Of a stretch of DNA of 64,000 nt, positions 1 through 9,603 are shown piece by piece (positions within the stretch are counted from its first letter, which is position 1; each line of letters begins with the position of its first letter). The DNA is from an uncultured Ruminococcus sp. (lineage in GTDB: Bacteria > Bacillota > Clostridia > Oscillospirales > Ruminococcaceae): the NCBI GenBank assembly GCA_900538575.1, contig UPZA01000001.1, forward strand, positions 223,487-287,486, given 5' to 3'. The notes beneath the pieces were generated by a model. That model did not search any database and was not told where the DNA came from. It saw only the letters and a program-made list of their open reading frames with translations. A program made the translations under genes and the position numbers.

Positions 1-1785
1 GGAGCAATGGCGCAGCGTCTGCATGGCGTAGCAGAGGATATCTCTGGCTGTGGCCTGCACGATGTTTTCCACAAACTTCGGACCATAAGAATCGAGGCGT
101 TCCCACTTTTTTGTGGCACCGACGCCTTCGTAGGTGATACATTCGCCGCCAAATTTGTTTATACCGACCTTCGGTTTCACATAGGCCAGCTTTCTGCCGG
201 AAGGGAGCGTGATAAACAGCATGCCGCTTCTGCAAGAGAAGGTCAGCCCATAAAGACTGGTCGTGTGCTTATATTTCACGGCCTCCATAACAGCACGGTC
301 AACGGCCCGCCAAAATTCGACAATTTTCGGGTTGGCCTGTCGCCATGCATCTACCAGAGGAGGAAGCTCATCTTCGGTTAGACCCATTTCGATAGCACCC
401 ATTGCCTTAAGTGCGCCGACGCTGCCGCCGTAGCCGAGGGCCAATTCCGCAATCTTGCCTTTTTGACGTAGGTGGCCGTTGATGCCGTGTTTCTCGACAG
501 GGACCTTAAACATCTGACTGGCAGAAGCGCAGTAAATGTCGCCACCTTGTTCAAAGACTTTCTGTCGCCAGCTTTCATCTGCATACCAAGCGATAACACG
601 GGCCTCGATTGCAGAAAAGTCAGCAACATAAAATTGTGCGCCATCTCTGGGAATGAAGGCAGTGCGGATCAGCTGCGAGAGCGTGTCCGGCACATCTTCA
701 TAAAGCAGCTCCACGGCAGCAAAGTCACCGCAGCGGACCAGCGCACGAGCTTCGGCCAGATCCGGCAGGTGGTTTTGCGGGAGATTTTGCAATTGGATGT
801 TACGACCGGAAAAACGACCGGTGCGATTGGCCCCATAGAACTGGAACATGCCTCTGGCATGACCGTCATAGCAAACGGTGTTTTCCTTTGCCTGATATTT
901 TTTGTCGGAGGACTTGGCCAGCTGCTGACGCAATACCAATACATCGGCAAGTTCCGTTGGAGCTTTTTTCAGAAGCTCGTTCACAGCCTTTTTATCAAGA
1001 CTGTCGGTCTCCATCCCATTATCAGCAAGCCACTGTTTCATCTGCTGGACGCTGTTGGGATTTTCCAAAGCGGTCATGTGCTTCATGGAGGCAGTCAACT
1101 TCTGACGGGACAGCGTATCCATTTCAATGGCCTGCGCTACCAGTTCCATATCCAGACGCACACCAGTGTCGTTGATTTCCTCGCTCTGGTGGTATTCCTC
1201 CCAGACCGCAGGCGATACCGGGAACTTTGCCAAGCGCTGCTGGATGGCCATTTCCGTTTCCACATCTCGAAGGTTATATTTCTTGAAGGCGTCCCACTTA
1301 TCCGGCGCATGGAACGGTCTGTTTCTGGTGCGTTGGCCGTTGGATTTGGTAGGAGCGCAAGGCTGGCAGAAATACTTGATGAGATCTTTGCCTTCAGTGA
1401 GTTTCTGCTTTTCAAGGCCCAAAACGGCACCGACACCTTCCAGCGACAAAGGCAGTCCCATCGTAGCGGCCCAGATCATAGAACAGCGCCAGCTTTCGGG
1501 ATTTAAGTAATCGCCGGTAGGATAGCCCAAGTAGCGAGACAGGCAGTTGCGTTCAAAGGTGGCGTTGAAGGCCCATTTGATGACTTCTTCATCCTCCAGT
1601 GCCTGCAGGATTTCCTTTGGAATGTGTTCTCCGCAGGCAAGGTCGACCACCTGCACCGGGCCGGAGTCCACGCTATAACCAAAAAGAAGAATTTCAAAAT
1701 CCTCAGCCTCCACATAACGGTACACGCCGGACTTTTGCAGTGGAGTGCTGCTGTAGGTTTCTATATCAATACTGAGTGTTTTCAT
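1..1785 (-). CDS. Phage/ICE-type DNA polymerase I family A, 3' end cut by window edge
   Basis: The frame is open from an ATG at 1785 to the window edge (595 codons), so the C-terminus is missing. The N-terminus MKTLSIDIETYSS carries the DxE metal-binding motif of the DnaQ-like 3'-5' exonuclease. Near residue 389, ADFSAIEARV is polymerase motif A of family A enzymes. The nearby RQKGKIAELALGYGG fits motif B/O-helix. A GGAAAGGA ribosome site lies about 10 nt before the ATG. It is the last gene seen of a leftward module with DUF2800 and DUF2815, an order common in clostridial prophages and integrative elements. It probably replicates the element. It is intact as far as visible, unlike several neighbours. 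Confidence 0.9.
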   Translation of the reverse strand, partial: MKTLSIDIETYSSTPLQKSGVYRYVEAEDFEILLFGYSVDSGPVQVVDLACGEHIPKEILQALEDEEVIKWAFNATFERNCLSRYLGYPTGDYLNPESWRCSMIWAATMGLPLSLEGVGAVLGLEKQKLTEGKDLIKYFCQPCAPTKSNGQRTRNRPFHAPDKWDAFKKYNLRDVETEMAIQQRLAKFPVSPAVWEEYHQSEEINDTGVRLDMELVAQAIEMDTLSRQKLTASMKHMTALENPNSVQQMKQWLADNGMETDSLDKKAVNELLKKAPTELADVLVLRQQLAKSSDKKYQAKENTVCYDGHARGMFQFYGANRTGRFSGRNIQLQNLPQNHLPDLAEARALVRCGDFAAVELLYEDVPDTLSQLIRTAFIPRDGAQFYVADFSAIEARVIAWYADESWRQKVFEQGGDIYCASASQMFKVPVEKHGINGHLRQKGKIAELALGYGGSVGALKAMGAIEMGLTEDELPPLVDAWRQANPKIVEFWRAVDRAVMEAVKYKHTTSLYGLTFSCRSGMLFITLPSGRKLAYVKPKVGINKFGGECITYEGVGATKKWERLDSYGPKFVENIVQATARDILCYAMQTLRHCS

Positions 1786-1857
1786 GCGTTGTCACATCCT
1801 TTCCATACCCAAACAGGGCGACAGATTGCTCCGCCGCCCTGCTGGGAAATCAGGTCA

Positions 1858-2429
1858 TTAGTCGAGGAAATCCTCATCTTCATCCGTATTGAAATCGGAC
1901 TCAGCGCTGGCCTTGCCGCCGAGAGGCTCGCCGTCACGAATCTTCTGGAGATTGTTGAGGCCGCAGGCGATGCCCTTGTTACCGGAGCTGTTGAAAGCGT
2001 AGAAGGTAATGCTGGCACGACCGTAGACACCGGAGTAAACCTCGGAACGGCTCATGATAGGATTGCGGTCTGCGTCCACGATGCCGGGAGCAGTGGTAGC
2101 GTTGGCGTTGATGAAGTACGCATTAGCGTAGGCTGCATCGTCAGGTCTCTCAAGGTCGCCATCACGAAGAGGAGTCTTCAAAATGGAGAGCGCAGGTACG
2201 GTCTTGCCGTTGCCCTTGAGCTTCGCTTCGCCTTCCTTGTAGGCAGCTTCGATAGCGGCCTTAATCTTGGCAACAGTGCGAGTGTCGGACTTAGGGATGA
2301 TAAGGCTGACGCTGTACTTAGGAGTGCCGCCGTTAATGGACTTAGGCTCCCAGACATTTGCGTGGCTCCAGCGGGTTTCAGGCCAGTGATGACCTTCATG
2401 GGATTTACAGGTTTTACATTCTTACTCAT
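1858..2429 (-). pseudogene. DUF2815 family phage protein, frameshifted
   Basis: The N-terminal piece starts at the ATG at 2429 (MSKNVKPVNPMKVITGL) behind a GGAGG site. The C-terminal piece (about 2375-1858, containing YGRASITFYAFNSSGNKG and an acidic DEDEDFLD end) is in another frame. Adding one base in the AAA run near 2378-2380 restores a continuous protein of about 190 residues that reads GLKTRWSHANVWEPKSINGG across the break. DUF2815 is a phage protein of unknown or single-strand-binding-like role, usually between DUF2800 and a DNA polymerase, exactly as here. The break is either real decay or a homopolymer sequencing error. The start overlaps the DUF2800 stop by 8 nt. Confidence 0.82.
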
Positions 2430-3558
2430 AATCGTTTTCCTCCATAAAATCAGTTTTTGCATTATTCATGACCGGGCGTTTGTCGCTTTCCGGTACAAGT
2501 GCGGGTTTGCCCTGCGGCTTTTCGATATAGGCCGACAGTAGTTCGTCAAAGCGGCTCTTTCCGAGTAGCTTCTGCATGGCAGTGATACCGAGGAGCTTGC
2601 GCTCATACGGGTCAAAGCCTGCGTCGGTTACGGTCTGGGTTACAGCGACCTCATCGGTGTAGCGACGATTGCTGCGGCCTTCGACCAATTTGAAGCCGGT
2701 CCATTCCTTACCGGAGATGGCCTGCTGGAGTGCATACTCCTTGATGTCGTTGACCCAAGAGACCAGCTGGTCTGCACGGGTGAGAATGACCTCGATTTCC
2801 GTATCCTCCAACAGCGGAGGCAGTTTGAAATCGTACTGCGCCAGCATCAGGTTTTCGGCTCTGGCCCTGCACTCGTGTTTGGCTTTACAGAAGCCGCACC
2901 ACTCGCCGCAGAGGAAGTTTCCGTCACCGGCAAAGGCAAGCTCTGCAGTCGGCTTCAGGACTTCATCGGCCCAGCGGAAAAGGTCATCCTTGGACATTTC
3001 GAAGGTGGATACATTCTGGCGTCTTGGCTGATAAACGGTCATTGACACGGCGTCGATGTCGTAAATGGCATCGAACAGCTCCAAGGCACCGAGGGCGTAG
3101 CACATCATCTGCGGATTGTTATCTGCCTCCACCAGAACACCAAGGCCATGTTTGTAATCCACCACATGGAGCGTTCCGTCGGAGATGATAATGGCATCCG
3201 AAGTGCCGAAGCCTTGTTCTACCCAGCGGGAGAAATCTACACGCTGTTCGATGAGGACCACCGGATCAGCGCAGGTTTCCTTGGCGGCTTCCACCAGCTC
3301 TAAAATGTAGGACGCATAGCCATTGGCGCAGTCCAGCATTTCTTCGTTATACCAAGTCAGATGTTCGGTCGGGTCAGCAGCCTCCATGCCGAGAGCCAAG
3401 CGGAGCTTGTACTCACAGAGGCTATGTGCGTCGGTCCCTTCGGCGGCATAATCGCTGCCTTTGTCTTCGTAGGTTTCACATAACCTTGCAGAAGGCGGGC
3501 AGTTCAGCCAGCGATGGGAAGATGACGCAGATAAAATGGCGTGTGCTTTAGGTGGCAT
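2422..3558 (-). CDS. DUF2800 phage protein (RecB-like PD-(D/E)XK nuclease superfamily)
   Basis: This 378-residue protein starts MPPKAHAILSASSSHRWLNC, the typical N-terminus of DUF2800. A GTSDAIIISDGTLHVVDYKHG segment near residue 140 carries the D and DxK residues of a RecB-like nuclease core. Cysteines near residues 216-230 (CGEWCGFCKAKHEC) match the iron-sulfur or zinc cysteine set of RecB/Cas4-like nucleases. It is translationally coupled to DUF2815 downstream and overlaps the end of an upstream gene remnant. A role in element recombination or replication is inferred from its partners. Confidence 0.88.
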   Translation of the reverse strand: MPPKAHAILSASSSHRWLNCPPSARLCETYEDKGSDYAAEGTDAHSLCEYKLRLALGMEAADPTEHLTWYNEEMLDCANGYASYILELVEAAKETCADPVVLIEQRVDFSRWVEQGFGTSDAIIISDGTLHVVDYKHGLGVLVEADNNPQMMCYALGALELFDAIYDIDAVSMTVYQPRRQNVSTFEMSKDDLFRWADEVLKPTAELAFAGDGNFLCGEWCGFCKAKHECRARAENLMLAQYDFKLPPLLEDTEIEVILTRADQLVSWVNDIKEYALQQAISGKEWTGFKLVEGRSNRRYTDEVAVTQTVTDAGFDPYERKLLGITAMQKLLGKSRFDELLSAYIEKPQGKPALVPESDKRPVMNNAKTDFMEENDYE

Positions 3559-3635
3559 TCCCGATCACCTCCGCATCACGAAGCAGCGCTTTATAATTGG
3601 ACGGGTCCACCTGAGAGAGCTTGCTGGCACCATGA
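3548..3635 (-). pseudogene. C-terminal remnant of a small ICE/phage gene upstream of DUF2800
   Basis: Reading leftward from the junction gives GASKLSQVDPSNYKALLRD followed by AEVIGNAT and a stop at 3548-3550, overlapping the DUF2800 start. This is the tail typical of the small protein that normally precedes DUF2800. The rest of the gene is missing because plus-strand cassette DNA (a PLD-like gene fragment) begins at about 3632-3640. Confidence 0.6.
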
Positions 3636-3954
3636 TGAGTTGCTTGCCAAAAAGAAACAGGGAGTACATGTCAGGTTAATAATTTCCGAAGAAAGTAGCA
3701 ACAGGCCATTCTATCAGCAACTTTCCGAGAACTTTGATTTAATACTTATTCCTCATCACGGGTGGGATGACTGGAATAGGATGCACGATAAATTCTGCAT
3801 TATAGATTTTGAGTATGTTATGCACGGTTCCTACAATTGGACGAAGGCCGCAAATTATAATGACGAAACTTTAGCAACAGCACTTGATCGTGATTTTGTC
3901 AAAAAGTTCTCTGATGAATTTATTCGTCTATATGGAATGGGACGTCGAGTATGA
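3630..3954 (+). pseudogene. Phospholipase D-like (PLDc_2) protein, N-terminus lost at a junction
   Basis: The frame contains DELLAKKKQGVHVRLIISEE followed by MHDKFCIIDFEYVMHGSYNW near 3781-3840. That is the single HxK(x4)D-type motif and GSYNWT signature of small PLD-like nucleases or phosphatidyltransferases. The upstream residues of this frame come from antisense ICE sequence and are unlike the family, so the true N-terminus is missing. There is no plausible in-frame start after the junction. It is probably non-functional. It is followed immediately by the helical-repeat gene. Confidence 0.7.
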
Positions 3955-3982
3955 ATTTTTAGTTTCTAAATGGGGTGTCGAT

Positions 3983-4954
3983 GTGAGACAGTACACATGG
4001 GATGAGTACTACGAAAAATTCTATGATTGGGCGACCAGTACACAAATTAAGCATCTTTCCGACCTCACATCGTATGGGGCTCCCGATGAAATAACCGAAG
4101 TGGCAATGGAGCTTTGTGACGAAAAGGCTGCAAGCCGACTGGTAAATAGAGCGTTGGATGCCGGTGTTCGTTTTGGCCCAGCGCATGTGGAAGACCTGAA
4201 TATGAGTATCAACGAAGAAACCATCCGACGGGTTGTAGCCGGTATGGAAGGTGCCTTTACTGACGATCAGCTTCAGGACTTAGCTGGCTGTTTTGATGAT
4301 GATGTCTTTTTGACCATGATAAAGAAAAGCGGCAGCAGCAAACATTCGACAGATGCCATCATGGAGATATTAGAAACCTCCAACGATGATTTTGTCCGTG
4401 AAATGGCACTGAAGGCAAATGATTGTTTTTCGGCGGAGCAGCTCGGTATTTTGCGAGATAGCTTTGACGAAGATACGATGGAAATCCTGATTGAACGTGC
4501 CTTGAGCAAAGGTGTGAAATTTCCACCAGAGGAAGTCATCGAATGGTGTTATACCGGCATAGCTGACCACCTAATTGAGAAGATGGCGCTCACTGTTGAT
4601 GGCAAATTTGATGATAGCCAAGCTGAGGAATTGTACGATAGACTGCCCGAAGAAGAATACAGACGAATTGCCAAAAAGCATAAGCTGGATATGCACGAGG
4701 AGCCGGTATACGATGATTTCATCCAAGAAGCACCTCCTGCACCGAAGTTAGGTTTTTTCGGTACACTATTCGCTGTTATTGCCGGAGTTGGAGCAGCCTC
4801 AAATCATGGCAATCGACATAATGGTAGATGCAACGGCGACTGCGCAAACTGTCCACCACATTACGGATATCGCTATGGTCGTTGGTACTACGGCCACGAT
4901 CATGTGCATGGATGCGAATTTGGCGGTAACCGTGGCAGCGGCAGTATGGATTAA
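3983..4954 (+). CDS. Hypothetical alpha-helical repeat protein with His/Cys-rich tail
   Basis: This protein has 323 residues from a GTG at 3983 (VRQYTWDEYYEKFYDWA), chosen because GGGGTG lies just upstream; an upstream ATG in the same frame would overlap the PLD fragment. The body has at least three related helical units of roughly 45-60 residues with the pattern F(t/s)xxQLxxLxxxFDxDxxxxLI (around 4255, 4425 and 4600). Near the C-terminus a hydrophobic stretch (LGFFGTLFAVIAGVGAA) is followed by a His, Cys and Tyr-rich tail. Family not recognised. It could be a membrane-tethered metal-binding protein, but that is only an inference. Confidence 0.6.
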   Translation: MRQYTWDEYYEKFYDWATSTQIKHLSDLTSYGAPDEITEVAMELCDEKAASRLVNRALDAGVRFGPAHVEDLNMSINEETIRRVVAGMEGAFTDDQLQDLAGCFDDDVFLTMIKKSGSSKHSTDAIMEILETSNDDFVREMALKANDCFSAEQLGILRDSFDEDTMEILIERALSKGVKFPPEEVIEWCYTGIADHLIEKMALTVDGKFDDSQAEELYDRLPEEEYRRIAKKHKLDMHEEPVYDDFIQEAPPAPKLGFFGTLFAVIAGVGAASNHGNRHNGRCNGDCANCPPHYGYRYGRWYYGHDHVHGCEFGGNRGSGSMD

Positions 4955-4968
4955 GGAGGTGACCGATT

Positions 4969-5622
4969 ATGATGATAAGTCCGGAAGGATACTACGAAGA
5001 ATATCTCAAAGGGAAAAAGCTGCACAGATAATGACAGCTATTCGTGGCCTGAAAAAAGAAATTGGTCATCTCAAAAATACGATGGAGCATCCCGATTATG
5101 GTGAACAGCCGATAGTACATCCGAGTGAATCTACTCGCTTGTGGTGTACCCGTTTATATCTTGAACGGGCAAAGGAAGCGCTCATAGAAGCTGGTGGTAC
5201 ATATACGCCTTCACAGGCGGAGTTGAAGGCTGCTGAATTTGATGATAATATTTCAGCAATTTGCAAGCTGGTATTTTCCATCGGCGGATATTTTGGAGGT
5301 TATGAAACTCGAACTTACACTCTTGACGCAGAACACCTTCATTTGGATGTAGAACATTCGCATATTCTGAAACCGACAAATTTTGACATTGAGCCAGATT
5401 ATCCATGCAGCAAAGAAGAGTTCATCGACGGTCTGCGTGAGTTGCATCTTGGAGAATGGCGCAGTAAGTATGACTTGCGCAGATTTGGCTACATGGTGTT
5501 GGATGGGACGCAGTGGGGAGCTGGAGATTTATTTTTCCAACGGCCACAAGCCAGTGAAGATATATGGCGATAATGCTTATCCATACAATTTTGACCGTTT
5601 TCAAGAACTGCTCGGAATATAG
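4969..5622 (+). pseudogene. Hypothetical cassette protein broken by two single-base frameshifts
   Basis: It starts at the ATG at 4969 (MMISPEGYYEEYLKGK) behind a strong AAGGAGGTGA. The frame shifts near 5018, in a run of five A, into one reading AAQIMTAIRGLKKEIGHLKN. It shifts again near 5516, in a run of four G, into one reading ELEIYFSNGHKPVKIYGDNA and ending at 5622. One added and one removed base give a single protein of about 217 residues. Function unknown. It follows the helical-repeat gene by 14 nt, so the two probably formed one operon. Confidence 0.65.
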
Positions 5623-5644
5623 CTGGATTATGAGGAGGAAGAAG

Positions 5645-5947
5645 ATGATGACGACGATGAATAAAATCGTATCTAAAATTGTCGACGTTCTTCTGTCCCT
5701 ACCGAAAGGAACCGAGCTTGCTACAAGTGATGTGATAAAGCAGCTATACGGCCATGAATATCTGACTTGTGGAGACTATGAAATACACAATGAGATGTTT
5801 GGTTTCGAGGATTTCTTTGAAATTGACGCAAGAGTTCACAAGCAGGCAAAGAAGCGAGGCCTGATTTTAGATGATTCCAAATATGATGGTATGGCAACAG
5901 GTCTCCCTTTTCACATTCTGTTTGTTGTGCGGAGAAAACGCAAGTAA
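5645..5947 (+). CDS. Hypothetical 100-residue protein
   Basis: The start is the ATG at 5645 (MMTTMNKIVSKIVDVLLSLP), placed by the GAGGAGG site at 5631-5637. The protein has an amphipathic N-terminal helix, a central acidic region and a basic tail (VVRRKRK). No family recognised. It closes the plus-strand operon begun by the PLD remnant and is followed by hairpins. Confidence 0.6.
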   Translation: MMTTMNKIVSKIVDVLLSLPKGTELATSDVIKQLYGHEYLTCGDYEIHNEMFGFEDFFEIDARVHKQAKKRGLILDDSKYDGMATGLPFHILFVVRRKRK

Positions 5948-6056
5948 ACCTTTTAATTTTGGCATACTTTTTAATTTTGCTCTTTTCGAGCCTGTCGCAA
6001 GAGCCGCTTGTGCTGATTGCAAAAAGCAAAAGTGGTGACAGCACAAAAGAATAAAG

Positions 6057-6135
6057 GCTTTCGAAATCATAGTTTGACCTCGAAAGCCCAGAAATCAAGC
6101 CTTTTTCGGTATTTTTACACCGGAGAAGGCTTTTT
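6057..6135 (+). terminator. Two hairpins, second a probable intrinsic terminator
   Basis: GGCTTTCGA (6057-6065) pairs with TCGAAAGCC (6081-6089). About ten bases later AAGCCTTTTTCGG pairs with CCGGAGAAGGCTT and is followed by a T-rich tract. This ends the plus-strand cassette operon. The remaining sequence to 6310 shows no gene. Confidence 0.6.
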
Positions 6136-6316
6136 CTTTTGTATCAAAGATAAGGTCTTGATAGAAATTAAGACTCGCTATTTAATACAAAGAACTGCGG
6201 CATAGGCACAGGGGTGTCGGAGTGCCGTTTAGGGTGTCGGTTATGTGACCGGCTCTTTTTTTATACCATCAGATGTAACTTTTTTGTTAATGCAACATTT
6301 TAATACTACAAAACTA

Positions 6317-6345
6317 TTGCTTATTCTACATATTTGTGTTATGCT
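6317..6345 (+). promoter_or_regulatory. Probable sigma-A promoter of the HTH gene
   Basis: TTGCTT (6317-6322), a 17-base spacer and TATGCT (6340-6345), followed by GGAAGGAGG and a GTG start at 6373. Confidence 0.5.
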
Positions 6346-6372
6346 ATATTCAGTTAGGAAGGAGGCAAAGGC

Positions 6373-6842
6373 GTGAAGACTTATAGCGTTAAGGAGATTG
6401 CAGAAATGCTGAATACAAATCCTGAGACAGTCGATGGATCCGTGACAAAAAGCTCGATGCGACCATTGAATCAAAAAAAGGTGGACATATCGTCTATGAG
6501 GCAGCGCTTCATGAGTTCCTGAAATCCTCTCCCAAATATGCTGCTGCAGCAAAAGCCTCAGTAGCAGGAGCCATCAGAGCTGCCGTACTGCCAACAGTCA
6601 TGGTCGGGGGTCTGGTAGCACAGAAGCTAATTGATGCAGAGCAATTAAAGAAAGCCCGCATCTCCAACAAAGACGTCATCAATTTTCTCCGTGGAGAAAT
6701 TCAAAGATACACTGAGGCCATCAAAGCTAAGGAAGGCACCATTTACCAGCTTCAAAAGCAAATTGAAGCTGATCAGTCGCAAATCACAGAGTTTCAAAAA
6801 CTGATTGATAGTTTGTCTGTTGAAAAGGAGGACATGGAATGA
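6373..6842 (+). pseudogene. Excisionase-like/MerR-type HTH protein, frameshifted
   Basis: It starts at the GTG at 6373 behind AGGAAGGAGG and reads MKTYSVKEIAEMLNTNPETV, a DNA-binding HTH_17-like start. Just after 6430 the frame breaks. WIRDKKLDATIESKKGGHIV and the rest continue in another frame to 6842, with a small hydrophobic patch (AAVLPTVMVGGLVAQK) and a C-terminal coiled coil (near 6690-6840). A few bases are missing around the recognition helix (GTCGATGG). The stop overlaps the next start by 4 nt. It was probably a regulator of this small operon. Confidence 0.65.
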
Positions 6843-7057
6843 GTAGCAAGAGTAATCAAATTGGAGAACTGCTGAATACAGCATCTGCCGCAGCACCGGA
6901 TGTAACAAAACCTCTTAAATCCATCGGCGATGGAAATATGTTAGATGGCGTAAAGAACATTTTTAATTTCGCATTGACCGAGGGCGAAAAGACTTGTCTT
7001 GCTAAGGGTGAAAAAATATACACTGCTTTCGCAGCGACTCTGATGAAGGAGGCATAG
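6839..7057 (+). CDS. Hypothetical 72-residue protein
   Basis: ATGA overlap with the HTH gene shows translational coupling. The protein is small and mildly hydrophobic, with no recognisable domain. It is followed after 3 nt by the zinc-ribbon gene. Confidence 0.6.
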   Translation: MSSKSNQIGELLNTASAAAPDVTKPLKSIGDGNMLDGVKNIFNFALTEGEKTCLAKGEKIYTAFAATLMKEA

Positions 7058-7060
7058 TAG

Positions 7061-7285
7061 ATGAAGAAGTCGAAAACACAGAAGCATAAAAATATAGTTG
7101 AGGCCCTCACCTATGCGTATATCCGAAAAATCAAGAAGTGGATGTTTTGCCCAGCTTGCCAAAGCGGTAAGATGACAATCAACAAAAAGTCGACACTTTG
7201 GACTTGCGAGGATTGCGGATACAAGCTATCTGCTGATGAATTTGAGGATGATTATGTGTTTTGGTTTTGCGACGAATGTGGCACT
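7061..7285 (+). pseudogene. Zinc-ribbon protein truncated at a junction
   Basis: The protein begins MKKSKTQKHKNIVEALTYAY and carries two CxxC pairs (CPACQSGK and CEDCGYKL, near residues 28 and 50), then FWFCDECGT near residue 70, typical of a zinc ribbon. From about 7277 the sequence becomes antisense ICE DNA, so the C-terminus after the third cysteine pair is foreign (the frame runs on to 7402). Confidence 0.6.
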
Positions 7286-7418
7286 TGCGCTCCATTTCCA
7301 GTGCATTCAGCTGGGCAAACAGCGCTTCGCTGTCACAGAGTATTTCACCGGTTTACGGGTCGAAATCAATCTGGTCAAGGACCTGCTGAATGGCGAGGTT
7401 AACCACGTAAAGTTTTAT
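7280..7418 (-). pseudogene. N-terminal remnant of a Gp157-like ICE/phage gene
   Basis: Leftward from 7418 the sequence reads (I/M)KLYVVNLAIQQVLDQIDFDP, a stop at about 7353, then TGEILCDSEALFAQLNALEM. This resembles the start of siphovirus Gp157-like proteins. The expected ATG is ATA (one G-to-A change), and the in-frame stop confirms decay. It lies on the same strand as DUF2800, so the cassette from 3.64 to 7.28 kb sits inside what was one ICE module. Confidence 0.55.
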
Positions 7419-7535
7419 GGCGACTCCTTTCTTGCATATAGCGGCATTGTGTATCTGGATTTCTGTTCTGACCCGACGCCATCGCCAATTTGCGGGCCAG
7501 ACGCTTTGACACCACACTCATTGCTTCCTGGTAAT
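7416..7535 (-). pseudogene. C-terminal remnant of a second ICE gene
   Basis: Leftward reading gives CGVKASGPQIGDGVGSEQKS, then RYTMPLYARKESP and a stop at 7416-7418. That stop would form an ATGA overlap with the Gp157-like gene if the start were unmutated. The 5' part is lost at a junction near 7540 with the restriction-gene region. Confidence 0.5.
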
Positions 7536-7646
7536 TATGCCTTAACTAAATCAATGGAATTAACAAAAGTGCAGAATTCTGGCACATTGTGGTATACCAA
7601 AAAATTTCTAACACTTTACTACTATATCTTTTTATCTAATGATATA

Positions 7647-9458
7647 ATGACAAAAACATATCAGCAGAAGGTAATAGAAATTTTTGACGATTTCATAAAT
7701 AGTTTACCTTCAGAAGTTCAGGAAAATGCTGAAAGGTATTTTTATCCCGAAAACGAAGCTATAAATTTTAAATACGAACATTTTAATTTATTTTCGAATT
7801 TTGCAAGTTATAATATATTCGAAAATCAGGATGAAAGGAATTCTTATTATCAAAGTGCAAAGAAATATTATTTTTCATTACTTATGGGATCTGGTGGACA
7901 ATCTGGCGTAAAGAAAATGTTAAAGGAAGCTGTTCAGGAGCCTGGATTTGTCTATTCACGCAAAAACATTGATAACATTATACTTAGCGCGGTAATCGAT
8001 GTATGTATACGTACAGCTTGACGAAGCAGATATCAAGCAACTTATTAAGGATTACCCGCATGATAGGCCTAATTATCGAGGAATTGAAAACGATATGATT
8101 GCTTTTATTCGCAACGAGCGTCAAATTTTATATTACTACGGTTATTTTCATTCAAAATCAACAGGCGCTACGGACTTTGAATTCAGCAGTTTAACTCCAA
8201 TAGGTGAGTTGGCGCTTAAAGCGAATGCAAATGAATTTCTCATAATCTGGGAACACCAGAAGATTAAAATGATTTCTCAACCAGCAACGGCTGATATTAA
8301 TCAAATCCCTTCTAAAGTTAATAAGCCCCAGTCGGTATTAGCTATACTCCATATTTAGATATTTTAGGTTATGTATTTCGTCAAGATTCAATGTCGCTCG
8401 AAGCATATAAGTATATTGTTTCCAGAAAAAAGCATTGTTTTGATAAAAATTTATGGGAGACAGAAGAAAACAATATACTTTGTCATTTGGATGAAATCAT
8501 GAAACAAGTTAATATGTTTGGACGGCAAAGAGATAAGGCTGATGAAGATGGTCGCAAAGAATTACTTAAATACCTTTTAGGACTAAGAAGCGATTTGCCA
8601 ATGGATGCAGGTTTGAATCCCTTAGGAATTCTTAAGTTTAGGAACTCAATTGTATATACTGATTGTAAAGATACTCTTGCCTTAATATACAATGTCTACT
8701 CAAAACTAAATGATTATAAAGTGCAAAAATATGAAAGCGTGTTTAAAATTGTTGAGGGCGATTTACGTAAGAGGTATATCAAAACTGTTGCTGGTAGTTC
8801 AACAGCTATTGATAGTAAAGTAAAAATCCATTGGGACCTTTATAATATTCACCCCGACAATATGATTTTGCTATCAGTTGCAATAACATTTGCAGCTATT
8901 TCTTTGAATATCAGTAATGTAGAGGATATGAACAGAAAAAACATTAACGATGTTAGTAAATTTTTGGAGACGAATTTTACAAATCTTTTAAAGGTAATGG
9001 GAATACGTACACTTCCCAAGATAAAAAAAGAAGTTCAAACTGCCGTATCGTCTATTAGAAATAATGATTATTCAAGTTACTTGAATATGAACGACAATAA
9101 AAACGAGCAAATTATTGCAAATTATAAAACGCAAAATGCTGCTGATTTATTTACAAAAATCGAAAAAATATCCGCAAGCGCAACTGTTGTGTCGGCGGAA
9201 AACAGAGAAAGAAATGCTACGTTGGTAAGCATGCTTAAATCATATTATCTGAAATGCTATTCGGAAAATAACATGTTAAAGTGTGAATGTTGCGGCGAAG
9301 AAACATTCATTACAGCTGCCGGAGAGCCGTATGTAGAATTTCACCACTTGATTCCGTTTAACATTGCTTATGGTCCTGATCATTATCTGAATTTGTTTGC
9401 ATTGTGTCCTAACTGTCACAGAAAAATTCATTTTTTACATATTGATGACAAATGGTGA
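7647..9458 (+). pseudogene. HNH-type restriction endonuclease gene, frameshifted
   Basis: The protein starts at the ATG at 7647 (MTKTYQQKVIEIFDDFINSL). Three frames join into one of about 600 residues. One shift is near 8012 and another near 8321, where one missing C in a run of four restores NKPPVGISYTPYLDILGYVF. The C-terminus holds an HNH domain, CECCGE then EFHHLIPFN then CPNCHRKIHF, with both CxxC zinc pairs and the HH catalytic motif. The end looks truncated, because methyltransferase sequence starts within a few bases. It pairs with the methyltransferase genes downstream as a decayed type II system. Confidence 0.7.
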
Positions 9459-9591
9459 AATTACTCGAAGAGAAAAAGATGGAACGCTCACTAATAAAGG
9501 GAAAAAAGTTATAAATAAATTCGGAGTACGCACAAATATTTGGCGTTATGCAAACGGAAAGGGTTTTTCAACAAAAGATTCATTGGCATAA
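9440..9591 (+). pseudogene. Internal fragment of a DNA methyltransferase gene
   Basis: The frame reads RREKDGTLTNKGKKVINKFG followed by VRTNIWRYANGKGF. This is the conserved interior of beta-class amino-methyltransferases just before the HPA motif, with no start region and a stop after TKDSLA. It overlaps the end of the HNH gene, so a deletion has fused the two genes. Confidence 0.5.
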
Positions 9592-9603
9592 AATCGTTCG
9601 ATT

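Noticed and set aside
472..2541. Long plus-strand open frames (472-1506 and 1624-2541)
   Set aside because: They lie antisense to the DNA polymerase and DUF2815/DUF2800 genes, lack ribosome sites and family features, and come from GC-rich codon composition.
5010..5030. Programmed -1 frameshift at GGGAAAAAG
   Set aside because: The heptamer is not in the standard X XXY YYZ phase, and a second, opposite shift occurs downstream, so indels are simpler.
6017..6205. 62-codon plus-strand frame
   Set aside because: It spans two hairpins including a terminator and resembles no protein.
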